From Acidobacteriaceae bacterium (GTDB lineage: Bacteria > Acidobacteriota > Terriglobia > Bryobacterales > Bryobacteraceae): 64,000 nt of DNA. The notes beneath the pieces were generated by a model that searched no databases, had not been told where the DNA came from, and worked only from the letters and a program-made list of their open reading frames with translations. Shown here one piece after another: positions 18,761-27,907 of this stretch. The translations under genes were made by a program, and so were the position numbers. Position 1 is the first letter of the stretch. The number at the start of each line of letters is the position of its first letter. The stretch spans positions 89,513 to 153,512 of the forward strand of contig JAFAYI010000016.1 of NCBI GenBank assembly GCA_019240475.1, written 5' to 3'.

Positions 18761-21439
18761 CTAGTGGATATACCAGATCTGGTTGGACGACCCGTTTGCC
18801 GTGTTTTGCACGATATCCGTCTTCTGGGTATCGTTTGACGCATCCACCGCCAGGCCGCTGTACTGGTTCTTGATAATGAAGCCGCTGCCCGAGCTGGTCA
18901 CCAGCCAATGTTGGTTATTGCCGCCATTCAGCGACCATTGAACCAGCTTCGTCCCGGGCGAGCTGCTGAATGCCGGATCGTCCAGGACTAGACCGTTACT
19001 CTCGTTCATTATCGTGAAGTAGCCGTTGCCGATGGATGTGAATGTCCACTTCTGATTGGCGCCCCCGTTGGCCTGATAGAGCTGTACGTTCGTGCCCTGT
19101 GTACTCGACCAGGACGGATCGTCCCAAACCAGGTTTGCACCCGAATTACTCACCGTGTAAGTTCCGTTCTCGAGCGCTGCTCCCACCGTCGCTGAGGCTT
19201 CATTCGAAGGCGCGGATGTGCCTGCGGAGCTGACAGCCGCTACCGTGTAATAGTAAGTTGTCCCCGCGCTCACGTTGGAATCCGTGTAGCTCGCCGAAGT
19301 GGGCGAACCAACCGGCTGTCCTGCTTCTCCGCCGGCCGTCGTTCCGCGATAAACGTCGTAATACTGCGCTCCCGATACCGCGCTCCATGAAAGAAGAATG
19401 GATGCGCTTTGTCCCGTGGCTGTCAGATTGGTCGGAGCCGCCGGGCCGGAACCGGCCGAGATGATGTCGACTCGATCCGGAACGGCGTACGTATTGGTCG
19501 AACTGGCGTTCTTGCTGCCGGTGACGCGCAGCTTGAAAATGTGGTCGCCCGCCGTTAGCACCGGGCTCGTCCAAAGCAGAACATCGCCCGCGCGCGTCGC
19601 CGCGTAGAAGTCAATATTGGTCTCCGTTCCGCCGTCGATTGAAACCGCCCCGATGCCGTGCAGCGTGTCCTGCACGCCGTAGAATTTGATCTGGGTACCG
19701 GTGAACGAAACAGTTACATAGTCGTTCGTGGTGTTGTCCCAGCTATTGGTCTGATCGTATAGATTCGATCCGCAGTTGCTGCAATGCTCCCAGCCATTGC
19801 CGACGTAGTTGAATTCATTTCCAGCCGATCCGGTGACCGCGTCGTCAATCGTGGTCGTCTGGCTGGTGGGCAGAATGCCATAGACAACGAGTTGGCCGGA
19901 ACCCGTATCGCTCGCCATGTAGACTTTCCCATTGGCAACCGTGGGAGGAACGAATTTCGCCCAATAGCCCACATCGTCGCGCGCCTGGTTCTGATGCGAG
20001 TCCCAAAGCTCGTTAGTTATGTTAGTGGCGTCATATGCAAAAAGCTGGCCGTCCGCCAGGCTATGAATCGGCGAGGTGAGAGAAACGGAAGCCCACACGA
20101 TGTTGCTGCCCGCGGCGTAGTTATTCGAAGAAATCGAAAGCGCGCCGCCGGCACAGCATCCAGAAATCGCGGTCGAGCCCTCTGCTGCAGGCGTGGTTGT
20201 GAAAAGTCCACTTGCGAACGAAAAGGCTTCGAGATTGCTGCCCGAATCCCACACGAAAAGCATCGGATTCGCAGGATTGTTGAAAAAGACAGGTGCTCCC
20301 CACAGTCCGCTGGCTGTGGAAAATTCCTGATGTACGGGATCTTGCGAAGCGTTGTAATGGCCCATGTTCGTTGTATCGACGACATACATGAGACCCTGCT
20401 TGCCTTCGCCTGCAATATAAGTAGTGCCTGGAATTAAGACAGGGCCGCCCGAAGAAACATCTTTATCGGCGGAGTTCAATGCATCGAAGTTATTCGGTAT
20501 GAAATAATCCTGCGGGACGAGCGAGCTGTTTAGCTTGATGAATGCTTCCCCGTAATCGCTGCCGCCCGTCTGAACGTCCGTGGTTCCGTTGCCGACCATC
20601 AGGTACAAATTATTGTTCGAGTCCGCCACCAATCCCTGGCCCGACTGCCAGATCCCGCCTTCGCTTCCATTAGGTGAATCGTTGAACACATAGAGTTGCT
20701 GCAGCGTGGATGCGCTGTAGCCGAGCACCCACCCGTGATAGGGATTGTAGTCTTCGTGCGAAGCGAACGCCATATACACGACTCCGTTCAGCAGGCTCAA
20801 CGCGCACCGCTGGTTTTCCTGCGAAGCCTGGAACGGCACTTGCCCGCCGCTGCTCGCGTCGCCGGTTCCAGCCACACTCGCCGAAATTTCAACTGGTCCG
20901 TTGAATTTTTCATTGCCCGTCGTGACGTCGATTGCATGCAAGCGGAAAATCTGAACATCGTTCTCATAGGTCTTGGTGACGAAATACATCGTCATCGTGG
21001 ATGGGTCGATCACAGGCGTGCTAATGATACCCACCTGGACCAGGATGTTCTGCGTATTAATAACGGAACTCGGCACGGGCGTTCCATAGTTCTTGGTCCA
21101 AAGCTGGGTTCCGTTGTCCGCATCGAACGCAAAGATAGAGTCACCTGCGGTGGCGACATAGACAACGTTGTGAGCTGCGCCCGCAATAGTCAAACCAGGC
21201 ACGTATAGAGGCTGAGCGAAGATATAACCGTCTACGTTGACAGTAAACAGCCGCCCGAAGGTGTTAACGTTTACGTTCGAAGTAGTAAGTATAGTTTCTT
21301 TCAAGTTATTCCCGGATCGCGAGTTGTCGTTGTGCTGCGTAAGAACGCTGACTTGCCCCCACGCGGCCGAGCACAGAAGAGTCAACGGCACAACAGCGAG
21401 ACGGGAATAGCTTCGTTTCTGTGCAATCAAAGAACGCAC
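18761..21439 (-). CDS. Secreted PQQ-like beta-propeller protein with FN3 and ricin-type lectin domains
   Basis: About 892 residues from GTG 21437-21439 (VRSLIAQKRSYSRLAVVPLT), which directly begins a signal peptide and has a purine-rich GAAAGG six bases upstream; an ATG at 21496 would add 19 residues ahead of it. Domain order: a PQQ-like beta-propeller (about 20-520, with LFTVNVDGYIFAQPLYVPGL and GDSIFAFDADNGTQLWTKNYG), a jelly-roll-like carbohydrate module (about 530-660, VTVSFTGTQIKFYG), an FN3 domain (AAPTNLTATG, YTVAAVSSAG) and a ricin-type beta-trefoil with the three QxW-type motifs NQKWTF, NQHWLV and NQIWYI. I infer a polysaccharide-binding extracellular protein. No PQQ dehydrogenase active site is evident. 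Confidence 0.8.
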   Translation of the reverse strand: MRSLIAQKRSYSRLAVVPLTLLCSAAWGQVSVLTQHNDNSRSGNNLKETILTTSNVNVNTFGRLFTVNVDGYIFAQPLYVPGLTIAGAAHNVVYVATAGDSIFAFDADNGTQLWTKNYGTPVPSSVINTQNILVQVGIISTPVIDPSTMTMYFVTKTYENDVQIFRLHAIDVTTGNEKFNGPVEISASVAGTGDASSGGQVPFQASQENQRCALSLLNGVVYMAFASHEDYNPYHGWVLGYSASTLQQLYVFNDSPNGSEGGIWQSGQGLVADSNNNLYLMVGNGTTDVQTGGSDYGEAFIKLNSSLVPQDYFIPNNFDALNSADKDVSSGGPVLIPGTTYIAGEGKQGLMYVVDTTNMGHYNASQDPVHQEFSTASGLWGAPVFFNNPANPMLFVWDSGSNLEAFSFASGLFTTTPAAEGSTAISGCCAGGALSISSNNYAAGSNIVWASVSLTSPIHSLADGQLFAYDATNITNELWDSHQNQARDDVGYWAKFVPPTVANGKVYMASDTGSGQLVVYGILPTSQTTTIDDAVTGSAGNEFNYVGNGWEHCSNCGSNLYDQTNSWDNTTNDYVTVSFTGTQIKFYGVQDTLHGIGAVSIDGGTETNIDFYAATRAGDVLLWTSPVLTAGDHIFKLRVTGSKNASSTNTYAVPDRVDIISAGSGPAAPTNLTATGQSASILLSWSAVSGAQYYDVYRGTTAGGEAGQPVGSPTSASYTDSNVSAGTTYYYTVAAVSSAGTSAPSNEASATVGAALENGTYTVSNSGANLVWDDPSWSSTQGTNVQLYQANGGANQKWTFTSIGNGYFTIMNESNGLVLDDPAFSSSPGTKLVQWSLNGGNNQHWLVTSSGSGFIIKNQYSGLAVDASNDTQKTDIVQNTANGSSNQIWYIH

Positions 21440-21529
21440 ACCTTTCCTTTCTTTCGCGAAGACCACTGCTGCAACCCGGAAGAGGTTGTATGACATTTGT
21501 ACTTCGAATAAGGCAGCGGCGGAAGGGCT

Positions 21530-21559
21530 TATAGGTAATGGGTATTTGTGGTACCTATA
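21530..21559. promoter_or_regulatory. Inverted repeat upstream of imuA (operator candidate)
   Basis: TATAGGTA (21530-21537) and TACCTATA (21552-21559) are perfect 8-bp inverted arms separated by 14 bp, in the intergenic space between the divergent propeller gene and imuA. Damage-inducible imuA-imuB operons are usually controlled by LexA, and a two-turn dyad of this kind would suit a dimeric repressor. I cannot match it to a known LexA box of this phylum, so the assignment is a guess. Confidence 0.4.
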
Positions 21560-21628
21560 CCTGTCGGGGCTTGCCTGCAGGAACCATCAAGCACTAGAGA
21601 GCTTGCATTTCGGCTCGCCACGCTTACA

Positions 21629-22327
21629 ATGGATAGCGAACAAATGGCGAATATCGTTCCTCTTCTTCGCTACTCGGAATGGACGGGCCAAAACCTGGAA
21701 CCCAAGTTTCCCGCCCTGCGGCTTTCTGGCCTTAAACTGTTGCTGTCGAAGGGCTTACTCCGTGGAACTCTGGCTGAAGTAAGTGGTCCTCGTTCGAGCG
21801 GCCGCACTTCCATGGCTCTCCATATCCTTGCGGAAGCTACCAGGCGCGGCGAAATCTGCGCAATCGTTGACTTGCACGATAGTTTCCATCCTGCTTCGGC
21901 TGAAGCGGGCGGGGTGGATCTAACCCGTATCATATGGACGCGTTGCCGCGGCAATGCGGAACACGCCATGCGAGCTACGGATCTATTGTTGCATGGAGGC
22001 GGCTTCGGGGTGGTGATGTTGGATCTGTTCGAAGCGAGCCCGCGTGTGTTGAATCGTATGCCGGGTTCGTATTGGTACCGTTTCCGGCGCGCGCTGGAGC
22101 ATACGCCCGCCATCTTGCTGATATGCGTCGAGACCGCGCAAGCCAAGTTCTGTTCCTTGTACAGCATCGAGCTGAAATCGGAGACGTTTGATTGGCCGGG
22201 CAAAACACCCTTCCGATTGTTACGCGGGATTGAGTCCACGGCTATGTTGCGCAAAGCGGCGCACGAAAGCTCGGCGTATCGAAGCGGGAAACTTTTAAAG
22301 GGGGCCCGGATTGAGGCAGTGGCTTAA
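21629..22327 (+). CDS. imuA: ImuA-like RecA-fold protein of the SOS mutasome
   Basis: 232 residues from ATG 21629 (MDSEQMANIVPLL). The core resembles a shortened RecA/SulA-type ATPase: AEVSGPRSSGRTSMALHIL corresponds to the RecA P-loop GPESSGKTT, and GGFGVVMLDLFEA to the Walker B strand. The P-loop Lys is Arg here, so ATP hydrolysis is doubtful. The stop codon is immediately followed by the ATG of an ImuB-like protein. In bacteria with this pair, ImuA and ImuB act with the error-prone polymerase DnaE2 in damage-induced mutagenesis; no dnaE2 is in the window. The assignment rests mainly on the P-loop and the downstream partner. In some genomes this protein is annotated simply as RecA-like or hypothetical. 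Confidence 0.72.
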   Translation: MDSEQMANIVPLLRYSEWTGQNLEPKFPALRLSGLKLLLSKGLLRGTLAEVSGPRSSGRTSMALHILAEATRRGEICAIVDLHDSFHPASAEAGGVDLTRIIWTRCRGNAEHAMRATDLLLHGGGFGVVMLDLFEASPRVLNRMPGSYWYRFRRALEHTPAILLICVETAQAKFCSLYSIELKSETFDWPGKTPFRLLRGIESTAMLRKAAHESSAYRSGKLLKGARIEAVA

Positions 22328-23650
22328 ATGTTTGCATGTGTTTATGCGCTGGAGTCGCAGGCATCTCCTCATCAGTTAACCGCGCTGGCTCTCGATTTTT
22401 CCCCCGCCCTGGAGCAATCTTCACCCGGAACTGTCGTTTTCCCAATCGAGGCCTTGCGAAAGCTGATCGGCTCGCCGCATCAGATTGCTTCCGAGATCTG
22501 CCGCTGGGGACACATGCATAAACTTGAAGCGAGTTTGGCGATTGCCTCAAATCCCGATACGGCGATCTTACTGGCACGCAACTATCCGGGCGTAACGTTG
22601 GCCTCTGCCGGGGATCAGCATTTCAAATTAGCCTCTATTCCGTTGCCGGCGCTTTTTGCGCACGATACCAGCCTCGATCCAGTTTTACTCGAAATTCTGC
22701 ATCACTGGGGGCTAAAAAATTGTGGAGATCTGGCGGCCCTCTCTGAGCGCGGGATCGCAGAACGCTTAGGGCCGCCAGGAGTCTATCTCCGCAATCTGGC
22801 GTGCGGAGCTATCGACCGGCCACTGCGCGTCGCCTCGGCAGCCATCGACTACGAAGAGCGCGTGGAACTGGAGCATGCGCTAAATCTGCTGGAGCCGCTG
22901 TTGTTTCTATTAGGACGTACACTGGGAAACCTGTGCAGCCGGTTGCGTTCGCAATCGAGAGCCGCGCGCTTGCTCGAAGCGCGATTCGAACTAGAAGAGG
23001 GCAAGACATATCGCTGCGAGCTGGATTTTCCTGTCCCGCTCGATCAGGCACCCACCGTATTGAAGCTGCTGCAGCTTCATCTGGAGCTGTATCCTCCGGA
23101 AGCGGCGGTTGTGGCATTCACGCTTCGTGTAGATCCGGTCGAACCGCGTCGCATGCAAGGCGGGATGTTTCTGCCTCCTACCCCCCCGCCCGACAAGCTG
23201 CAAGTGACACTGGCGCGCATCGCCGCCATGGTGGGTGAGGAAAACGTAGGCACGCCGAAGCTTCTGGAGACGCATCGGCCCGACGCGTTTCAATGGACAA
23301 GTTTGAACCTAAGACCGCCGGATAAACTTGTACTCGATCCGGATAAACTTGTACTCGATCAAGACTCTGCCACGCCACAACAGACAATCCGGTTAGCTAT
23401 GCGACTGTTCCGCCCAGCGCTAGAGGCTCGCGTACGGCTGGCGGGAGCGGCGCCCAAAATCATCTCCGCTTCGGGCGTGAAAGGAAGCGTCGTCCGTTGT
23501 GCCGGCCCTTGGAAAACTTCGGGCGAATGGTGGGCCGCTACATCTTGGATGCGCGAAGAATGGGACGTCGCGTTGGACGATGGCGCGCTTTATCGAATTT
23601 ATTGCGAGATACCGAGCCGCTCCTGGTTCGTGCACGCAGTTTACGATTAG
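22328..23650 (+). CDS. imuB: ImuB-like Y-family polymerase homologue (non-catalytic)
   Basis: 440 residues, start ATG directly after the imuA stop. It aligns with DNA polymerase Y-family proteins: an N-terminal palm-like part (MFACVYALES), a helix-hairpin-helix thumb (LEILHHWGLKNCGDLAALSE, GPPGVYLRNLACG) and a little-finger region (ERVELEHALNLLEPLLFLLGR). The catalytic acidic residues that start active Y polymerases (DMDxFFAS) are absent, as is usual for ImuB, which acts as an adaptor linking DnaE2 and the sliding clamp. The C-terminus (DGALYRIYCEIPSRSWFVHAVYD) is the conserved ImuB tail. A 21-bp tandem duplication lies inside the gene. Convergent with glgX, 23 bp away. Confidence 0.8.
   Translation: MFACVYALESQASPHQLTALALDFSPALEQSSPGTVVFPIEALRKLIGSPHQIASEICRWGHMHKLEASLAIASNPDTAILLARNYPGVTLASAGDQHFKLASIPLPALFAHDTSLDPVLLEILHHWGLKNCGDLAALSERGIAERLGPPGVYLRNLACGAIDRPLRVASAAIDYEERVELEHALNLLEPLLFLLGRTLGNLCSRLRSQSRAARLLEARFELEEGKTYRCELDFPVPLDQAPTVLKLLQLHLELYPPEAAVVAFTLRVDPVEPRRMQGGMFLPPTPPPDKLQVTLARIAAMVGEENVGTPKLLETHRPDAFQWTSLNLRPPDKLVLDPDKLVLDQDSATPQQTIRLAMRLFRPALEARVRLAGAAPKIISASGVKGSVVRCAGPWKTSGEWWAATSWMREEWDVALDDGALYRIYCEIPSRSWFVHAVYD
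23318..23359 (+). repeat. Perfect 21-bp tandem duplication inside imuB
   Basis: The unit at 23318-23338 is repeated exactly at 23339-23359, giving PDKLVLD twice in a row. Being a multiple of three it keeps the frame. Perfect identity suggests recent origin. Confidence 0.9.
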
Positions 23651-23673
23651 AGCGCGATAGCGGCCCGGCTCGC

Positions 23674-25965
23674 TTAATCGCTGACGGCCGGCGAGGTGTG
23701 TTGCACGGATTCCGGCGGACGCTGCGCGCCCTGTAACTGCGGTTCATCGGTCTGCACTCGATATTTCAACTCCACAATATGTGCACCGTTCTGAACATGG
23801 TCGTGCTGGTGCTCGGTTTCCCGAAACAATACCGCCGAATGCTCTAGCATGTCGTACGCCTCGCCCGGCTTGATCGGCCGTTTTTCCGTGCTCGTCGGAT
23901 CGCGGGTGTCCAAGATGATCTCCCAATTGCAGCCCGCCGTGCACGGTGGAATATAGAACTGGATGTGCTCGTGATGCGGGTTCAAGCAGAACAGAAACGT
24001 ATCGTCTGAGATGGGCTCGCCATAGCGATCCACATCCTGCAGCGTCTGGCCGCTCAGCCGTACACCAAGGCACCGAACCCATCCCGCCTTCCATTCATCC
24101 TCCGTCATCTCGCCGCCGTCTGGACGATACCAGGCAATATCCCGCACTTCATGTCCGTCCACCTGATGCTTGGCCGCGCTCGAAGGGCTGATCTGCCGGT
24201 CTTGGAAAAATTTCCGGCGGTGAAAATTCGCGTGCTCTTTGCGCAGCTTGATTAAATTTGTGGTGAACTCTAGCAGCGCCTTCTTGCTGTCGTCCAGGTT
24301 CCAATCGATCCAACTGATTTCATTGTCCTGGCAATAGGCGTTATTGTTGCCCTGCTGCGTCCGCGCGATCTCATCGCCGCCACAGATCATCGGCACGCCC
24401 TGCGATAACAGCAAGCTCACCAGCATGTTCCGCATGTCGCGCCAGCGATGCTCATTGATCCTGTCATCGTCCGTCTCGCCCTCCGCGCCATGATTCCAGG
24501 AGTAGTTGTCGTTGGCCCCGTCTCGGTTATCCTCGCCGTTAGCTTCGTTATGCTTCTGGTTGTAACTCACCAGGTCCGCCAATGTGAAGCCGTCATGCGC
24601 GGTGATGAAGTTAATGCTAGCCGATGGCCTGCGGCCATCCCGTTGATAGAGATCGCTGCTGCCAGTCAACCGATAACCAAGCTCGGCGAGCTGCCCGTCG
24701 TCGCCCTTCCAGTAACGCCGCGCGGCGTCGCGGTATTTCCCGTTCCACTCCGCCCACAATGCCGGGAAACGGCCCACCTGGTATCCGCCTTCCCCCACGT
24801 CCCACGGCTCGGCGATCAATTTCACCTTCGAGAGCACGGGGTCCTGATTGATGACATCGAAGAAAGCCGAAAGCCGGTCCACGTCGTGCAGCTCTCGAGC
24901 CAGAGCTGCCGCCAAATCGAAGCGGAACCCGTCCACATGCATCTCTTCCACCCAGTAACGCAAGCTGTCCATCACCATCTTTAATACCTGCGGATGGCGC
25001 ATGTTCAGAGTGTTACCGGTGCCCGTGTAATCCATGTAGTATCGCGGCTGATCTCCCACGAGCCGGTAGTAAGTCGAGTTATCGATCCCGCGAAAACTCA
25101 ACGTAGGACCCATCTGGTTGCCCTCGGAAGTGTGGTTGTACACCACGTCGAGAATGACCTCGATGTTGGCGCGATGCAATTCGCGAACCATGGTCTTGAA
25201 CTCACCGATCTGCTGCCCCGTATCGCCCGAGCTGCAGTAGCGCGCATCGGGAGAGAAGAAATTCGTCGTATTGTAGCCCCAGTAATTATCGAGCCCTTTA
25301 TCCAAAAGATGCTTGTCGTCTAAAAAATCGTGGACCGGCATCAACTCCACAGCCGTCACCCCGAGCTTCTTCAGGTAATCAACGACCGGCGGACTCGCCA
25401 GGCCCAAATACGTGCCGCGCAGATTTTCCGGCACGTCCGGATGCCGCGCAGTGAAGCCCTTCACGTGCAATTCGTAAATAACCGAATCGTGTAGTTGAAC
25501 GGACGGCGCTCGGTCGTTCTGCCAATCGAAATGCGAAGTTGAAACTACCCCTTTGGGCATGCCCGCCGCGTCGTCCTGCGAATCGCAGCTCAGGTCTTCT
25601 CCCGCGTCCCCCAGCCGGTACCCGAATATCGGATAATTCCAATCCACCTTGCCCGCAATCGCTTTCGCATACGGATCGATGACCAGCTTCGCCGGGTTGA
25701 ACCGCAATCCCTTTTCCGGTTCGTAGGGGCCGTGTACCCGGTAAGCGTAAAGCTGGCCAATCGTTAAGCCGGGAACGTAGGTGTGCCACACATAGCCCGT
25801 GCATTCCGTCAAATCGATCGAATCATGCTCGGCGGACCCTAGTTCGCGGAACAAACACAGCTCGATCCGCGTCGCATTTTCCGAGTAGATTGCGAAGTTC
25901 ACGCCTGTTCCATCCCACGTCGCGCCTTGCGGGTACGGGGATCCTGGCAGAAGCTTGGCCGACAT
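23674..25965 (-). CDS. glgX: Glycogen debranching enzyme GlgX
   Basis: 763 residues: an N-terminal CBM48 (about 5-110, [19 protein letters not shown]), a GH13_11 barrel and an all-beta C-terminal domain. The four conserved regions are present: [20 protein letters not shown] (nucleophile Asp), IAEPWDVG (acid/base Glu) and [14 protein letters not shown]. The enzyme removes short alpha-1,6 branches from phosphorylase-limited glycogen in the cytoplasm. It is slightly longer than typical GlgX (about 660-720) because of a C-terminal tail of about 40 polar residues. No other glycogen gene adjoins it; the secreted amylase at 15.5-17.6 kb is a separate system. It is transcribed convergently with imuB. 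Confidence 0.93.
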   Translation of the reverse strand: MSAKLLPGSPYPQGATWDGTGVNFAIYSENATRIELCLFRELGSAEHDSIDLTECTGYVWHTYVPGLTIGQLYAYRVHGPYEPEKGLRFNPAKLVIDPYAKAIAGKVDWNYPIFGYRLGDAGEDLSCDSQDDAAGMPKGVVSTSHFDWQNDRAPSVQLHDSVIYELHVKGFTARHPDVPENLRGTYLGLASPPVVDYLKKLGVTAVELMPVHDFLDDKHLLDKGLDNYWGYNTTNFFSPDARYCSSGDTGQQIGEFKTMVRELHRANIEVILDVVYNHTSEGNQMGPTLSFRGIDNSTYYRLVGDQPRYYMDYTGTGNTLNMRHPQVLKMVMDSLRYWVEEMHVDGFRFDLAAALARELHDVDRLSAFFDVINQDPVLSKVKLIAEPWDVGEGGYQVGRFPALWAEWNGKYRDAARRYWKGDDGQLAELGYRLTGSSDLYQRDGRRPSASINFITAHDGFTLADLVSYNQKHNEANGEDNRDGANDNYSWNHGAEGETDDDRINEHRWRDMRNMLVSLLLSQGVPMICGGDEIARTQQGNNNAYCQDNEISWIDWNLDDSKKALLEFTTNLIKLRKEHANFHRRKFFQDRQISPSSAAKHQVDGHEVRDIAWYRPDGGEMTEDEWKAGWVRCLGVRLSGQTLQDVDRYGEPISDDTFLFCLNPHHEHIQFYIPPCTAGCNWEIILDTRDPTSTEKRPIKPGEAYDMLEHSAVLFRETEHQHDHVQNGAHIVELKYRVQTDEPQLQGAQRPPESVQHTSPAVSD

Positions 25966-26190
25966 CGTTACGAAGTTATCCTCTCTACTTTCCTGGCTCG
26001 ATTCGGAACGTCAAAACGGAGATGTTCCCTACTAGTTGTTCGTTACCTAGGGGAACAGCGTGAGAGGCTGGAACCGTACTGCCCACTACCAAGGAGCGGC
26101 CACCTCGGGCTCGATTTCAAGAAAAGTTTGTAGCCTGTATTCCATTAAAAGTGTCAAACAAATCGGGACTTCTGGCAGGACTTTAATCCC

Positions 26191-26571
26191 GTGTCAACTA
26201 TTCAAACGTACGATGGAGCCGACGAATTTCGCATCGAAATCGTCGGCCGCTTCCAAGGCCAGTCGGTGGACGATGTCGCTCGTATGTGGCGAACGGCACT
26301 CCGCGAAACCAGGCCCCGCAAATGCATCATAGATATCTCGCGAATCAACGGGTACGATGTCGCGGGTTGCAGGCTTCTGCGCGACATGTACCACCACGGT
26401 ACGCAGATCGCCGCCGGCACCCCTCAGTCGCTGGTCTACCTGAGCGAGATCTCCACACCTCGGCGGCGCGGTCCGGCGCTGGTGCGAGAACGGCCCGCGC
26501 CCGCTCGGGAACGCATGGACGAAGCGGTCGCCAACGCCGCAAGACTGCGCCCAGCTTCGGGCGGCAGATAA
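26191..26571 (+). CDS. STAS-like small protein lacking a phosphorylatable Ser
   Basis: 126 residues starting at GTG 26191. The first 90 residues fit a STAS fold (FRIEIVGRFQGQSVDDVARMWRTAL, CIIDISRINGYDVAGCRLLRDMY). The position of the phospho-Ser in SpoIIAA-type proteins (IDSSG) reads YDVAG, so regulation by a serine kinase is unlikely. The last 35 residues are Arg/Ala/Pro-rich and probably disordered. An antisense open frame covers the same interval, but only this strand shows family similarity. It precedes the VWFA-protein gene by 99 bp. I infer a protein-interaction role. Confidence 0.65.
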   Translation: MSTIQTYDGADEFRIEIVGRFQGQSVDDVARMWRTALRETRPRKCIIDISRINGYDVAGCRLLRDMYHHGTQIAAGTPQSLVYLSEISTPRRRGPALVRERPAPARERMDEAVANAARLRPASGGR

Positions 26572-26670
26572 GCGCCCGCGCCGCCAGTCTAAAACTTGCA
26601 ACCGGGCGGCGCGCCCCTCCATCCTAACTTTCGTACGTAACTTTCTCGCGAAAAATTGCGCAAGTAAAGT

Positions 26671-27870
26671 ATGCACCAAAAGCTCGCGGGCATTCGTCCC
26701 GTTTCGCGGCGCACTCTCTTGGTTTCTCTCGCTTCGCTTGGGCCGGCGGGTTTTCTTCTGGCCCGCCAATGGGAGAAGGCGCCCGCTCAACAGCAGCCCG
26801 TCGAACAGCCCGCGCCGCAGTCTACCGCCCCGGCTCCACCCCATTCCCCGTCCTTCACCGCGGACGTGAAAGTCGTCAACGTCTACGCCACGGTCCGCGC
26901 CAAGGACGGAAAAATCGTGCGAGATTTGACGCGGGACGATTTCGCTTTGGAAGAAGATGGGCGTCCTCAGACCATCCGCTATTTTGCGCAGCAAACGGAT
27001 TTGCCGCTGACTCTCGGCCTGCTGATTGACACTAGCATGAGTGAGCGCCGCATGCTCGGCACCGAACGCGATGCCAGCAAGACTTTCTTCGAGCAGGTTC
27101 TTCGGCCCGAAAAGGACAAAGCTTTCCTGATTCACTTCGATCGCGAAGTGGAGCTGCTTCAGGATCTGACGGCGTCGCGCCAGAAGCTGGAAGGCGCCCT
27201 GGAGCAGATCGACAAGCCACAATGGAGCAATGGCGGCTCCGGCGGCGGCCAAGCGCCCGATACCGATGACACCGGCGGCGGCTACGGCCGGGGCGGCGGC
27301 CGCGGAGGTAATGGAGGGCGCGGTTACAGTAGCCACGGCGGCACTGCTCTGTATGATGCCATCTATCTAGCCTCCGGCGATCTGATGAGCAAGCAAACCG
27401 GCCGCAAGGCTCTCATCTTGGTGACCGATGGCGAAGACCGCAGTAGCAAAGTGTCTCTATCGGAAGCGATCACCTCTGCCCAGCGCTCCGATACTCTGGC
27501 ATATTCCATTCGGATCGCCGACCAAGAAGCGGGCCGCGGTTTTGGCGGACCCGGTATGGGCCGTCACGGCGGCTGGGGAGGCGGCGGAATGGGTGGCGGC
27601 CGCGGAGGTCCCCGCGGCTCTGAAAATCGCCCCGACGGCAAGAAAATCCTGCAGCAGATCTCGCGCGAAACCGGCGGCTCTTATTTCGAAGTCTCGAAGA
27701 AAACGACCGTCGACGAGATCTATAAGCAACTCGAAGACGAATTGCGCAGCCAATACAGCCTCGGCTACACGTCCGATCACGCCACCGGCGGAGGCTACCG
27801 CAAAATTCAACTCACAGTGAAGCAGAAGGGGCTGACGGTCCAGGCCAGAGACGGCTACTACGTAAGCTGA
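26671..27870 (+). CDS. VWFA-related secreted protein of the acidobacterial type
   Basis: 399 residues. An N-terminal Tat-like segment (SRRTLLVSLASLGPAGFLLA) is followed by a Pro/Gln-rich linker, a short beta domain (VKVVNVYATVRAKDGKIVRDLTRDDFALEEDG) and a von Willebrand A domain with its metal site starting LGLLIDTSMS (DxSxS) and a later LVTDGEDRSS. This N-terminal DDF.L.EDG layout is the TIGR03436-type VWFA-related family, which is strongly expanded in Acidobacteriota. Two Gly-rich inserts (about 188-215 and 290-310) interrupt the domain. The function of the family is not established; protein-protein binding on the cell surface or in the periplasm is likely. Confidence 0.88.
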   Translation: MHQKLAGIRPVSRRTLLVSLASLGPAGFLLARQWEKAPAQQQPVEQPAPQSTAPAPPHSPSFTADVKVVNVYATVRAKDGKIVRDLTRDDFALEEDGRPQTIRYFAQQTDLPLTLGLLIDTSMSERRMLGTERDASKTFFEQVLRPEKDKAFLIHFDREVELLQDLTASRQKLEGALEQIDKPQWSNGGSGGGQAPDTDDTGGGYGRGGGRGGNGGRGYSSHGGTALYDAIYLASGDLMSKQTGRKALILVTDGEDRSSKVSLSEAITSAQRSDTLAYSIRIADQEAGRGFGGPGMGRHGGWGGGGMGGGRGGPRGSENRPDGKKILQQISRETGGSYFEVSKKTTVDEIYKQLEDELRSQYSLGYTSDHATGGGYRKIQLTVKQKGLTVQARDGYYVS

Positions 27871-27907
27871 GGGGCCCGCCGGAATGTCTCAGTCGTAGCC
27901 TGGAAAT

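Noticed and set aside
26194..27336. Long open frame (about 380 codons) on the minus strand
   Set aside because: It is antisense to the STAS-like and VWFA genes, both of which show real family motifs. Its Ala/Arg/Gly-rich composition fits a shadow of GC-rich coding sequence.
27230..27620. GC-rich GGC repeats in the VWFA gene as a possible repeat element
   Set aside because: They encode Gly-rich linkers in frame and are not exact repeats.
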